From Helianthus annuus (Eukaryota; Streptophyta; Magnoliopsida; Asterales; Asteraceae): a DNA stretch of 64,000 nt. The translations under genes and the position numbers were made by a program. Below are positions 33,645 through 45,279 of this stretch, in pieces (positions within the stretch are counted from its first letter, which is position 1; each line of letters begins with the position of its first letter). The notes under the pieces are model-generated. The model did no database searches. It saw only the letters and a program-made list of their open reading frames with translations, and was not told the origin of the DNA. The DNA lies in NCBI RefSeq assembly GCF_002127325.2, contig NC_035443.2, positions 30,617,930-30,681,929 of the forward strand, read 5' to 3'.

Positions 33645-35279
33645 TTATTCCATGTTGAGCAGGCCAATCCTAGAGATAAAGCTTTCAAAGGTGGATGTGT
33701 CTAATGCTTTGGTTAGCACATCTGCCAGCTGATCCTTAGTTGGAACATGATGTAGAGAAATCAAACCTTTTTCATAGCAATCCCTTACAAAGTGATGTCT
33801 GATGTCGATGTGTTTGGTGGTTGAATGGGAAACTGTATTTTTGATGATATTTTCTGCTGCCTGGCTATCCAACATAAGTGGTGTCTTCAAGGCAGTGATA
33901 CCAAAATCCAGTAACTGATTTTGAAGCCAGAGCAGTTGGGCTGTACAGCTTGCAGCAGCTATGTATTCTGCCTCAGCAGTGGATGTGGAAACAGCTGCTT
34001 GCTTTTTGCTTTGCCAAGATACTAAGCAATTGCCTAGGAATTGGCACCCTCCTGAAGTGGACTTCCTTGTTTTATCACATCCAGCAAAGTCACTATCTGA
34101 GAAACCTGAAAGCTCAATTTTACCATCAGCTGGATACCAGATACCAAGTGTGGGAGCACCTTTGAGGTATCTGAATATCCTTTTTACAGCAATAAGGTTT
34201 GACTTTCTAGGGGCTGATTGGGATCTTGCACAGACACATGTTGCAAACATGATTTCTGGTCTAGATGCAGTTAGGTACAATAAAGACCCAATCATGCTTC
34301 TATATAAGGTCTGATCAACCAAATCATCCTTTTCTTCAGACATGACCAATTTATTGGTTGCAATGAGTGTACTACATGGCTTACAATCATCCATATCAAA
34401 TTTCTTTAAGAGTTCTTTGGCATATTTGCCCTGATGGATGAAAGTACCATTTTGCAGTTGCCTTATTTGGAGACCAAGAAAGCACTGGAGTTTACCCATG
34501 ACACTCATTTCAAACTCAGCTATCATGAGTTGTCTGAACTCCTCACACATTTTATTACATGTGCTTCCAAAAATGATGTCATCCACATAAATCTGGACAA
34601 TCATCAAATCCTTTTCTCTCCATTTTAAAAACAGTGTTTTATCAATCCTGCCTCTGGTGAAACCAATGGAAAGTAAAAAGGTGGACAGAGTTTCATACCA
34701 GGCTCTTGGTGCTTGTTTCAAGCCATACAAAGCTTTATTTAGCTTGTAGACATGATCTGGATTAAATGGATCCTCAAAACCTGGAGGTTGACAAACATAA
34801 ACCTCCTCTTGAATCTTACCATAGAGGAATGCACATTTGATATCCATTTGATACACCTTGATGTTGTGGTTGACAGCAAAGGCCAGAAAGAGTCTGATAG
34901 CTTCAAGTCTTGCTACAGGGGCAAATGTTTCATCATAATCAATGCCTTCTTCTTGTCTAAAACCTTGAACCACAAGCCTGGCTTTATTCTTGACAACAAT
35001 ACCCCTTTCATCAGTTTTATTTTTGAAGACCCATTTTGTGCCAGTAGGACTCACACCCTCTGGCAATGGAACAAGCTCCCATACTTGTTGTCTTCTAAAC
35101 CGTTGGAGCTCCTCTTGCATAGCTTCTACCCAGCTGTTGTCTTTCAGTGCCTCTTGGTACTTGACTGACTGATGGAGTGATAGAAAACCTGCAAAAAGAC
35201 AAATGTTTTGGGACTGCTTTCTTGTGAGCACCCCTTCATTGATGTTGCCAATGATTTGATCTGGTGGATGAGATTTCAA
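33645..35279 (-). CDS. pol: SIRE Pol segment: reverse transcriptase and RNase H
   Basis: A 544-codon open segment carries a full copia RT. WVEAMQEEL and WELVPLPEG come first, QMDIKCAFL (Asp near 146) next, YGLKQAPRAWY follows, and the IYVDDIIFGS active site is near 230-239. RNase H follows (SDSDFAGCDKTRKSTSG, STAEAEYIAA, DSQAAENI, HIDIRHHFVRD), ending QLADVLTKALD. All key residues are present. It is in frame with the integrase segment upstream, separated by one TAG at 35328-35330, so it is part of a polyprotein and not a free-standing gene. Confidence 0.9.
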   Translation of the reverse strand: MKSHPPDQIIGNINEGVLTRKQSQNICLFAGFLSLHQSVKYQEALKDNSWVEAMQEELQRFRRQQVWELVPLPEGVSPTGTKWVFKNKTDERGIVVKNKARLVVQGFRQEEGIDYDETFAPVARLEAIRLFLAFAVNHNIKVYQMDIKCAFLYGKIQEEVYVCQPPGFEDPFNPDHVYKLNKALYGLKQAPRAWYETLSTFLLSIGFTRGRIDKTLFLKWREKDLMIVQIYVDDIIFGSTCNKMCEEFRQLMIAEFEMSVMGKLQCFLGLQIRQLQNGTFIHQGKYAKELLKKFDMDDCKPCSTLIATNKLVMSEEKDDLVDQTLYRSMIGSLLYLTASRPEIMFATCVCARSQSAPRKSNLIAVKRIFRYLKGAPTLGIWYPADGKIELSGFSDSDFAGCDKTRKSTSGGCQFLGNCLVSWQSKKQAAVSTSTAEAEYIAAASCTAQLLWLQNQLLDFGITALKTPLMLDSQAAENIIKNTVSHSTTKHIDIRHHFVRDCYEKGLISLHHVPTKDQLADVLTKALDTSTFESFISRIGLLNME

Positions 35280-35327
35280 GAAGATTAGCTCTCCTTGGTA
35301 TGGAATAATGGCATTGAGTGGTGAAGG

Positions 35328-36774
35328 CTACAGATGTGTATCATCTGAGCTAACCACTGCTGCTGACTTTGATGGCCCAGCAGTGGCTTCAAAATGTGGT
35401 GGCATAGGGGGTAAAGGTGTGGACACCTGCTGACTTTGATCCACTGTTTGAGGACTTTTGTCAGCAGTGTTTGATGAGGTGGAAGCAGTGGTTAAAGGGC
35501 TACTTTGGTCAACAACTGTTGAGGTAGCAGTGGTTGAGCTTTGACAACTGTTTTGAACAACTGATGCTCTCCCTGTTGAAGCAGACTTTTGAGGAATGAT
35601 GATCTCATATCCATAGTCTGGTGATGAATCTTCTGATGGACCTGCATTGTTGGTCTTGACAGCAGTATTTTCAAAAGTGAATTTTTCAAGATCAAACAAT
35701 TCTGCAGGATTTGCAGGGATTTTCATTGATGAAAGTTCATTGAACTTTACATTCAAAGTCTCTTCCACTGCTTTGGTCCGTGTATTAAACACTTTGTAGG
35801 CCTTAGCAGTGGTTGAGTATCCCAGGTGATATCCCATATCAATTTTGGCTGCAAACTTTGAGATAGAATCTTTTAAGTTTAAAATGAAACATGGGCAACC
35901 AAAAACTTTGAAATATGAGATTAATGGCTTTAATTTATACAGAATTTCATAAGCAGTCTTTTTGTACCTGGGGTTGATCAAAACTCTGTTTTGGACATAG
36001 CAAGCAGTGTTTACTGCCTCTGCCCAAAAAGTTAATGGCAAACCTGAATCTGCAAGCATGGTTCTGGCAGCCTCAATCAATGTTCTGTTCTTTCTTTCAA
36101 CAACCCCATTTTGCTCTGGTGTTCTAGGGATGCTGTACTGCCTTACAATCCCTTTCTTCACACAGAAGGCATCCAACTCCTTATTTTTGAATTCTGTGCC
36201 ATTGTCACTCCTGAAGACTTTTACTGGAAGGTCAAATTGCTTTTCAACCTGTATCACAAAGTCTTGCAAAATGCCTGCAGTCTCATCTTTTGAGTGTAAA
36301 AAGAAGGTCCATGTAAACCTAGAGAAGTCATCAACAATAACCAAGCAATATCTTTTCTTTTTGAGACTCATGACTTGCACTGGGCCAAACAAATCCATGT
36401 GCAGCATTTGCAAACACTGGGTTGTTTTGGACTCTTCAATGGACTTAAAAGAGCATTTGCAAACACTGGGTTGCAAACATGAAAACATTTTTTGTGGTAA
36501 GCCTCTTACTAAGCCATTTTTTTTAAATTTCATTGATTGTTTTGAGATTTGTGTGTCCCAGTATTTTGTGCCATAGCTCTGTCTCTTTGTTAGAGGCAGC
36601 TGAGAACAGACAGGCATCAGCTCTGGGACACTCTCTTGACATGTCAACAACATAAACATTGCCACTTCTTTGAGCAACAAGTTTTATTGAGCCTTTCTTG
36701 ATTATTGCTTCAATCTTACTAACCATTTCTGGTCCAACAATCCTTTGTGAAGAATGATCCAAACCCTTTATCAC
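35328..36774 (-). pseudogene. SIRE Pol segment: pre-integrase and integrase
   Basis: The pre-integrase (ELWHKILGHTNLKTINEI) is in one frame. A frameshift in an eight-A run near 36523 moves to the integrase frame (KNGLVRGLPQKM). The core has catalytic Asp in HMDLFGPV, Asp in RSDNGTEF and Glu in NGVVERKNR. A 21-base sequence near 36409 is repeated at 36453, spoiling the zinc region. A Ser/Thr/Pro-rich linker leads to the TAG at 35328. Confidence 0.88.
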
Positions 36775-36780
36775 TCATTT

Positions 36781-38278
36781 GAGATACACTCAGGAGGTTG
36801 AATTTCAGATTATCAATAAGATTGACATTTTCAAATTTTACATTTCCAGACTTTACTGTACCAGACCCCATAACTTTTCCCTTACTATTATTACCAAAGG
36901 ATATATCACCCCCTCCATGAATTTTAAAATCTTGAAGAAGGGCTTTACATCATGTCATGTGCCTGGAGCCTCCACTATCTACATACCAAAGACTATGTAA
37001 GCATGCAGAAGCTCCCTGCACATGAAGTAAAAGGATTAGTTCATAGAGGTCTCCAAAGCCAACAGGGCTTTGGATGGGATCTCAACAGTGTCTGGGATGG
37101 AGGCAGATGCATGGACAGTGGTTAGCACAGGGGTTGGAACATTTTTGAGAATGTTTTTCTCTAACCACTGTTGGGGGTCTTGGCCCATCATCTGTTGATA
37201 ACCAAAAGGATGTATGTTCACTCTTGGTTTAGAGGGCATTTTGTAAGCCTCATAAACATGTGGAATCCTTTGGTATGATGCTTTTTCCTTGCCTTTTCTG
37301 AATTGATTGGCAGGGGGTGCATCAGTCACCTGTACATCTCTTTGGACAGACTTTTGGTTCAGCTGTTTTGTGACAGCTGTTTGGACAGGGACAAACAATG
37401 GTTGTTTCTTGGTGAACTTGACAGATGATGTTGATGGACTCAAGGATGTTTTTGCAGTGTATTCATTCTTTTTTATGTAAAAGTTTTTGAGATACACACA
37501 TTCTTGAGTTTTGTGATTATCTTTACCACAGATGGTGCAGCTTTCAGCAGGTAAAATGATGCTTGTTTTATTGATATCATATGCTTTTAGATGAAAACAA
37601 TCCTTTGTTAGATGATTCTTCTTTTCACAGAATTCACAAAACAAGTTTTTGATTTTTTCTCTTTTCTTCCTTTTCTCAGATTCCTTTGCAACAGAGTTTT
37701 GAACCTCTGTTGGGATATCTTTGATAGGAATGACCTTTGCTTTTGGAGCTTTGACACCATCAGTGGTTGTGAAATCCATTGATTTGAAATTTTCAAGTAT
37801 ATCACACTCATCAGACCATGTGGGTTTAAATTGGTATTTCTAAATTTCTTCAAAAGTTGAAGATCCCACAAATCTTTCCAGAGTAATTTTGTTACCAAGT
37901 TTGTAAGTTATTTTAACTTCTTGGCCACTTTTGTTGGTTGGAATGATTTCAGAAGAAACAGCTTATATTGCAGCAGTGTTTACAAGATCATCATATTTTC
38001 TATGTCCTATACCAAACTTGACATTGCTTTTAAGCTGTTTCTCAAGCATAACTCATACCCTTTACAAGATTCTACCCATCTTTCACATGTGATCTGTGTA
38101 GACTCTAACTCCTTTTTGCACACTTGGTATGTTTCTACCATAGTTTGGAGTTGAGTTTTGGTTATGCTTTGTTCTTCTTTTAAGTTGCTGATTTCTTTAT
38201 CCTTTTCAGCCAATTTGTTTCTAAGTTCTTTTAATGACTTTTCAAATTTGACCTCATCAGACAACATTTTATCCCTAA
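36781..38278 (-). pseudogene. SIRE Gag spacer and protease
   Basis: After the Tekay insertion the Gag frame resumes with a coiled-coil segment (VKFEKSLKELRNKLAEKDKE), then a segment with two more zinc-knuckle-like motifs (FCEFCEKKNHLTKDCFH, CTICGKDNHKTQECVY), then the protease. The active site WYVDSGGSRHMT is intact but is followed by TGA where Gly is usual (near 36950). Several stops and frameshifts break the frame. Confidence 0.82.
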
Positions 38279-38730
38279 TGTCACACCCCCAAAATCCACA
38301 CGCGGAGTATCACCGCTTGGGAGCGTGACTGACCAGGATCAAGCCACCAATCATATTGAACATGTAATTAATATTAAGTAAAATAAATGTAAACCATCCA
38401 TTCATTACGATAGGTGTTCAAAACATAATCATAGTTTCAAAGTGTAGCGGAAGCATAGTAAATAAACCATCAATAGTTAATAGTTTTAAATGTCATAATA
38501 GTTCAACATAGAAACCACGATCCTTGCCCACAACGACCCGCTTCTCCAGTGCAAGCTCCAAGTACCTAACGATCTGCAAGGCATGTAACAGAATGATCAA
38601 CAAACTAGTTGAGCGAGTTCACAGTAAGTAAATGCGTAACAGTAAATAACGGGTGGCTCTACAGGGCCAATAGTAAGTTATACAGGTGGGGGCTTCCCAT
38701 GTTATGTGACCACTAGACTATCGTATCTAT

Positions 38731-38940
38731 AAGTATCCTTCACAACCGAGGATAGTGATCAGTATAGGTATCCTGCACATCCGAGGATAGTGATCAGTAT
38801 AAGTATCCTTCACAACCGAGGATAGTGATCAGTATAAGTATCCTTCACAACCGAGGATAGTGATCAGTATAAGTATCCTTCACAACCGAGGATAGTGATC
38901 AGTATAAGTATCCTTCACATCCGAGGATAGTAATATGGTA
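38731..38940. repeat. 35-bp tandem repeat, six copies, in Tekay LTR
   Basis: Units start at 38731, 38766, 38801, 38836, 38871 and 38906 (core GTATCCTTCACAACCGAGGA, then TAGTGATCAGTATAA). GTATCC and GGATAG give an inverted pair in each. The same array is at 45732-45941. Confidence 0.95.
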
Positions 38941-39312
38941 GTCTAGTCATAGTGTCAGTAGTGTATCTATTCAACCTTATCCTTTCAATCCCATTCCCAA
39001 CACCCCGGGAATCCCATGCCTTGGTAAGAGTGTGAACTCACCTTGGTTTGCTCGGTATGCTAGGTTATGCACTCACAAGTAATTAATCACGTCCTAATGT
39101 ATGCACGTATAACAAATCAGTTCATGTTCGCAATGATACGCATGCAATTTAATGTTCACATAACAGTCAGTTTGCATATCGGCACAACACGTATTATTTC
39201 ACATTAAATCATCAGCGTGCATGAATACAATTATTAACACTCATCACCAAGCATGGCATGCCAAATAAATCAAACATATGTTCCATTATTCAAAGCATGT
39301 TCATAACCTACA

Positions 39313-39545
39313 ATATCTTTCGAATCCACCCTTATCTTTCGACGCACATCTACCTTTCGGTTCATGTGTTATCTTTCGTCAAACAGTTATCTTTCGGTTC
39401 ACAACTATGTTTCGTATAACTAACATCTTTCGGTCAAAGCTATCCTTCGGTCCCAACAACTATCTTTCGAGTAGCAAGTAACAACAACTATCTTTCGAGT
39501 AGCAAGTAACAACAACTATCTTTCGAGTGGCAAGTATCTTTCGGT
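39313..39545. repeat. TATCTTTCG motif cluster in Tekay LTR
   Basis: About 13 copies of (T)ATCTTTCG or close variants in 230 bp, the last three in a 28-bp tandem unit (AACTATCTTTCGAGTAGCAA). The same cluster is at 46314-46546. Confidence 0.9.
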
Positions 39546-40775
39546 TACAATCAGTTTTCATGCAAAAAGGCAGTTACCACACAACCCTAAATGAGCATCT
39601 GGCATCATAATTATAAACAACCAAACATGATCATCATCGAAGTCAACAACAATGGCCGACAACAACTTGATAAAACATTCAGCCAATTACTATGTTTTGA
39701 CCGTTTAATGATTGGACCGATTACAAAGCCAATGGCCTTAACTTGGCCGCCCACCCCACCAATTACAAAACAGCCACATCACCATACTTTGACATGAGAC
39801 TCCAATTTAATCATACAATTCTAAATGTTAATACACTAGCCGAATAGGAACAAGTAACCACATGCACTATCTGACAATTGCATCACTAATCCTAACACTA
39901 TTGGACCTCATATTTCATCAAAGCACATGCATGACATAGATGAATTATTGTTCTGATTGCACAATTATTACAATACACATGTAGGCACTTTGTACGCATA
40001 ACAAGATCGAATAGTAGGGTACTATGAAAACAACTACAAACCGCAAACTCAATCCAATTCCAAAAACATACACCTACACTTTTGTCGATCACAGTCACAC
40101 ATAAACAAGATCATCATTACGAAATAACAAATATGATAATTACTAACCAATGAGCTCGATCTAATTGGATGATGCCTCGAAGGGGGGGGTGTCCACTGCC
40201 GTCGCACATCAAGTGAGGGGAATTAAGTTTTTAGGGTTTGCAAACTGACAAGGGTTGCAATATGTCTATGTATTCACGTATACATAGAAAGAGGGGGTTT
40301 TGGGCCAAGTTTCATTGAGTTTGGGTCGGTTCCAATATTAAATCGATGCTGGGCCCAAGCCCATTCCATGTTTTCGTTGGCAATATGGTGGACGAAGACA
40401 CATAGGGTGTTTTCGGCCATAATGTTTTCGGATGGGTTAGAGTATTGGCCAAAGTTCCATTGTTTAAAAAGCATAAAATATCGCCACCATATCTTAAACA
40501 TATACAAATAATGCACATCAAGTATATATATAATTAAAACACAGTTAATACCCATCAAGTATAACATACCAACTACAATACGATCTAACATATTACAACG
40601 CGTCCGGTTGTGAAACAAACAAGTCGTGTAACAGACAATCTAAACAATTGACGCGCAATTAATGCGAAGATGGAATTCTTAGAAACTCGAGTTGTCACAT
40701 TATCCCCAACTTGAAAGAAATTTCGTCCCGAAATTTGGTACGCACTCACTGAGGAAGCTAGGTAAGTTGTATCGT

Positions 40776-43700
40776 TCACTGGTTTTCCTGGGGTGTCACA
40801 TCATCCCCCCGTTGATTTGGAATTTCGTCCCGAAATTCAGTAGTAGTAGCTTCAGCCTCAGTAGTGGATGTATTGGTTTCGAATAACTGAGGGTACTTTT
40901 CTTTCATTTGATCTTCGCGTTCCCAGGTATACTCTGGACCACGCTGGGAGTTTCAACGAACTCGAACAAGAGGGATTCTCTTGTGTTTGAGGACCTTAAC
41001 ATCCCGGTCCGTGATTTCAACTGGTTCCTTGACGAACTGCAACCGCTCGTCGATAGTGAGTTCCTTAAAAGGAACTATAAGGGTCTCATCTGACAGGCAC
41101 TTCTTCAGATTCGACACGTGAAACACATTGTGAACTGCACCGAGTTCAGCTGGTAGATTCAATCTGTAGGCTACTGGGCCTATTCTTTCAGTGACTTCGA
41201 ACGGTCCAACGTACCGCGGATTAAGTTTGCCTCGTTTACCAAATCGAACCACACCCTTCCAGGGTGAGACTTTCAATAAAACCCGGTCCCCGACCTGAAA
41301 TTCCAATGGTCTCTTACGCTTATCCGCGTAGGCTTTCTGACGGTCGCGAGCTGCCGCCATGCGTTGTCGTATCTGTGCAATCTTTTCTGTGGCGTCCACT
41401 ACAATCTCTGGACCCGTAATCTGACTATCCCCCACCTCTGCCCAACAGAGAGGTGACCGGCATTTACGTCCGTACAATGCCTCGAATGGAGCGGCTTGAA
41501 TGCTGGTATGGTAACTGTTATTGTATGAAAACTCCACTAAAGGGAGGTGCTTTTCCCAGCCGTTGCCGAAATCGATAACACACGCTCGAAGCATGTCTTC
41601 TAGAGTTTGAATCGTGCGCTCAGACTGCCCATCCGTCTGAGGGTGATATGCTGTGCTCATATCTAAACGAGAGCCAAACGCTTTGTGCATCGCTCGCCAT
41701 AACTCTGACGTGAATCATGCATCCCGATCCGAGATAATAGAGGTGGGCACTCCGTGCCTCGAAACAACTTCTTTAAGATAGACGTCTGCGAGAGTAGAAA
41801 ACTTATCCGTTTCTTTGATAGCCAAGAAGTGAGCAGACTTTGTGAGTCGATCCACGATCACCCAAATAGTGTCATTCCCACGCTGGGATCTAGGTAGGCC
41901 TGTAACAAAATCCATGGAAATTTCTTCCCATTTCCATTGAGGTATCTTGGGCTGTTGAAGTAGGCCTGCTGGTTTCTGATATTCAACCTTGACTCTCGCA
42001 CAAGTTAAGCATTTTCCAACGTACGTAGCGATGTGAGCCTTCATACTAGGCCACCAATAAGTAGTGCTGATGTCGTGGTACATTTTATCCGACCCTGGAT
42101 GTACCGAATAGCGAGACTTGTGAGCTTCATCCATTACAAGTTCGCGTAAACCGCCATAAAGTGGGACCCAAATACGCCCCGTTACATAGTAGGCGCCGTC
42201 TTCCTTTTGTTCCATGCGTTGCCTTGAGCCGCGTAAGGCTTCAGCTTTGACGTTTTCGGGTTTCAGTGCTTCTAACTGAGCAGCTCGTATCTGTGCAGGA
42301 AGACTGGACTGAATTGTAAGCTGTAGCGCTCGCACGCGCTTAGGTAGAGTGTCTTTCCGACTGAGAGCATCAGCCACAACATTGGCCTTGCCTGGATGTT
42401 ACTTGATGGCGCATTCATAGTCGTTTAGAAGTTCAACCCATCTCCGTTGACGCATATTCAAATCCTTTTGCTTAAGAATATGCTCGAGACTCCTGTGATC
42501 GGTGTAAATCGTGCACCTGGTACCGTACAGGTAGTGTCGCCATATCTTAAGCGCGAAAACAACAGCTCCCAGCTCTAAATCGTGTGTCGTGTAGTTCCGT
42601 TCATGAACCTTGAGTTGCCGTGAAGCGTAGGCAATAACTTTATCCCGCTGCATCAATACACAACCAAGCCCCTGTATCGATGCGTCACAATAAACCACGA
42701 AGTCATCCGTGCCCTCTGGCAATGAGAGAACAGGTGCGCTGCAAAGCCTATCCTTTAAGTACTGAAAAGCGGTCTCTTGCGTATTACCCCATCTGTAAAC
42801 GACACCTTTCTGTGTTAGCATAGTAAGTGGTTGCGCGATCTTTGAGAAGTCTTTAATAAATCGCCTGTAGTAACCCGCCAAACCCAAGAATTGGCGTATT
42901 TCTGTCGGTGTACGTGGTGCTGGCCAGTTTCTGATCGAATCAACCTTGGATGGATCGACATGAATCCCATCCTTGTTCACCACATGGCCTAAGAAGTGGA
43001 CTTCACGAAGCCAGAAGTCGCATTTTGAAAACTTTGCGTACAGTTGCTCCTTTCGAAGAAGTTCCAAGATAAGACGTAAGTGCTGCTCGTGTTCCTCCTG
43101 ACTCTTGGAGTAGATCAGAATGGCGTCGATGAAGGCAATGACGAACTTGTCAAGGTAGGGTTTGCACACCCTGTTCATAAGGATCCATGAAAAACTGCAG
43201 GCGAGCTCTGAAAGCTGTCTTGGAGACGTCCTCATCCCGGACTCTCAGCTGATGATAATCAGCCTGTAGATCAACCTTGGAGTAGTAACTCGACCCTTAC
43301 AACTGGGCGAATAAGTCATCAATGCGTGGAAGAGGATAACGGTTCTTCACTGTGATCTTGTTCAGTTCACGGTAATCAATTTCACATCCTGAAGGTGCCA
43401 TCCTTCTTTTTCACCGATAATTGGTATCTAATAGTTCTTGTAGCTCCCAAGGCGAAGAGATAGGTCGGATAAATCCCTTATCCAAGATTCCTGGTAGCTG
43501 CGTCGGTAGTTCTTCCGATTCTGGTGGAGCTAAGCGATACGGTACTCGAGCTATGGGTGCTGCTCCTGGAGCGAGCTCGATTTGAAATACGACCTGACGA
43601 TGAGGCGGTAGACCAGGTAAATCTGTAGGAAACACCTGAGGAAAGTCGCGTATAACTGGGATATCCTCCAGCTTCCTTTCCTTTGCTGATGCATCAGTAA

Positions 43701-44940
43701 CGAGAGCCAGAATGGCGGTATGTCCCTTACGTAAACATTTCTGCGCCTTCAAGAAAGATATGATGCCAACCACAGCACCACTCTTGTCGCCTTGAACTTC
43801 GAGAGGTTCTTGACTGGAGCGAGGAATACGAATAATCTTTTCCTTGCATAGGATTTCTGCTTGCTGTTGTTGCTGGAGATTCTGGTTTGCAGGACGTGGG
43901 GTCCTGTATCCTTAGCTTCATGGCCCATCTTGAGACACCTCTGGCAACGTCCCTCGTTGCACTAACCACCGTGGTGTCTGTTGTATTAGTTTCACATTGG
44001 GTGAATTCCCCGATATCCACCCTGCCCCTGACCACCAGAGGTTGGCTGACTCGGCTCTGGTGATCACTATTCATGCGCTGCTGCTGTGCTTGAGACCGAA
44101 CGGTAGCTGAACCCTTGCTGGAAAACCCATCCCATTTCCGCTTGTTGTCACTAGGGGTAGCGGGAGTAGCAGAAGAGGTAGCGGTAGTAATAGCGCTGAT
44201 ACAACTTGGCAGCCTGTTCTGTTCCACTGCCTGACCCGTGAGGCGATGAGCAAGACGCTGAATGTCTTGGATATTGTCGAGGTTAACCAATGTAGCATGG
44301 CTCGGAATCTCTGAGGCTAGACCCTTGAGGTACAATTCGATACACTTGCTTGGAGGGTCCACCATGGTTGGACACAAGATGGCCAGTTCGTTCGACCGTT
44401 TCGTATAAGCATCAATTTCCTGACCCTGTCATTTTCAAATGGTAAAGCTCCACTTCCAACTTGTGGATGTCATCACGCGTGCAGTATTCCCTTTTAATGC
44501 GTTCTTTGAATTCGTTCCAAGGGTGGCGTTAGCAGCTGCCAACCCTAGTATCCGTACTTGCGCGTTCCACCAGGTTAGCGCGATTTCTTCCAAAGTACCG
44601 GTGGCGTACTTGACCCTGCGAGCCTCAAGGCATTCAAACATCTCGAATACCGACTCGAGCTTCCCAAACCAATGGAGTAGTCCAACTGCTCTTTCTGTGC
44701 CACTGAATGTGCTTGGACGACAGTCCATGAAGTTCTTGAATGTGCAGACAGGTTGCTATGCGTTCTGACCCGTTGCGCGAGAAAGATAGGTCAAGGTTAA
44801 GCGCGAGAGTTGGGTCACGAGTGTAGGATCTAACATCCTAGGATAGGTCTGGAATAGCAGGTTATACCTCCTGCTTGTGCGGCTGCAAGTGCCGCAGCAA
44901 CTTGTTCGTTAATGAGAGCCGTCAACTGGGCTTGAGTCAT
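40776..44940 (-). pseudogene. Tekay Gag-Pol polyprotein, multiply broken
   Basis: Gag opens at 44940 (MTQAQLTALINEQVAAAL). A stop at 44830 and frameshifts near 44520 and 44020 break Gag (core DCRPSTFSGTERAVGLLHWF; QDIQRLAHRLTGQAVEQN). Protease has decayed beyond recognition. RT begins at VFPTDLPGLPPHRQVVF; 43236-43410 is out of frame. The catalytic motif is [10 protein letters not shown] instead of FIDD. RNase H ([14 protein letters not shown]) is followed by TAA, then H2C2 and integrase ([24 protein letters not shown]), with TGA at 41715 in an Arg position and TGA at 40953 in a Trp position of the chromodomain. Some of these fit C-to-T or G-to-A change. The frame ends inside the 3' LTR. Confidence 0.92.
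40801..40814 (-). promoter_or_regulatory. Polypurine tract of Tekay element
   Basis: Minus strand AACGGGGGGATGA just before the 3' LTR; it overlaps the coding frame. Confidence 0.85.
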
Positions 44941-45258
44941 GTTAACACATCTAAACATGATCGAGTAGTAAATGTAGCATAAGTGTGCATTGTTCGCGAG
45001 TAGTGCGGTGACAGAAAAGTGTAGGCACATAAGTATTCTCATGCAGTAACAAGTTGTGAGCAAAGTAATGTAAGCATACTACGAGCAAAGTTCTATGCAA
45101 ATTCTAGCATGTAGGCAATAAACATAAACCTTATTACCTAGGAAGTTGAGCCTTGCACGTGGAGCGAAGCGTCGTTGTGGATCGTTGAGAGCACTGTTCT
45201 GGTTATAGTCTGGTTTTAATAAAAACGTTTTTCCATATTAAAACCAAGTTCTCTATAA

Positions 45259-45276
45259 CCTATGGCTCTGATACCA
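45259..45276 (-). other. Primer binding site (tRNA-iMet type) of Tekay element
   Basis: Minus strand TGGTATCAGAGCCATAGG three bases after the 5' LTR. Confidence 0.93.
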
Positions 45277-45279
45277 ATC

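Larger units (their letters stand above)
38279..40800 (-). repeat. 3' LTR of Tekay element (2,522 bp)
   Basis: Plus strand TGTCACACCCCC...GGGGTGTCACA. ORFs inside it are mirrored exactly in the other LTR and are not genes. The pol stop codon lies 25 bases inside it (40776-40778). Confidence 0.97.

Noticed and set aside
36007..36576. Plus-strand ORF of 189 codons
   Set aside because: Antisense shadow of the SIRE integrase.
38731..38940. CRISPR-like regular repeats
   Set aside because: Direct 35-bp tandem units without unique spacers, in a plant LTR and copied in the other LTR.
39278..40618. Several short ORFs, mirrored at 46279-47620
   Set aside because: They lie in the two Tekay LTRs, overlap tandem repeats and show no family.
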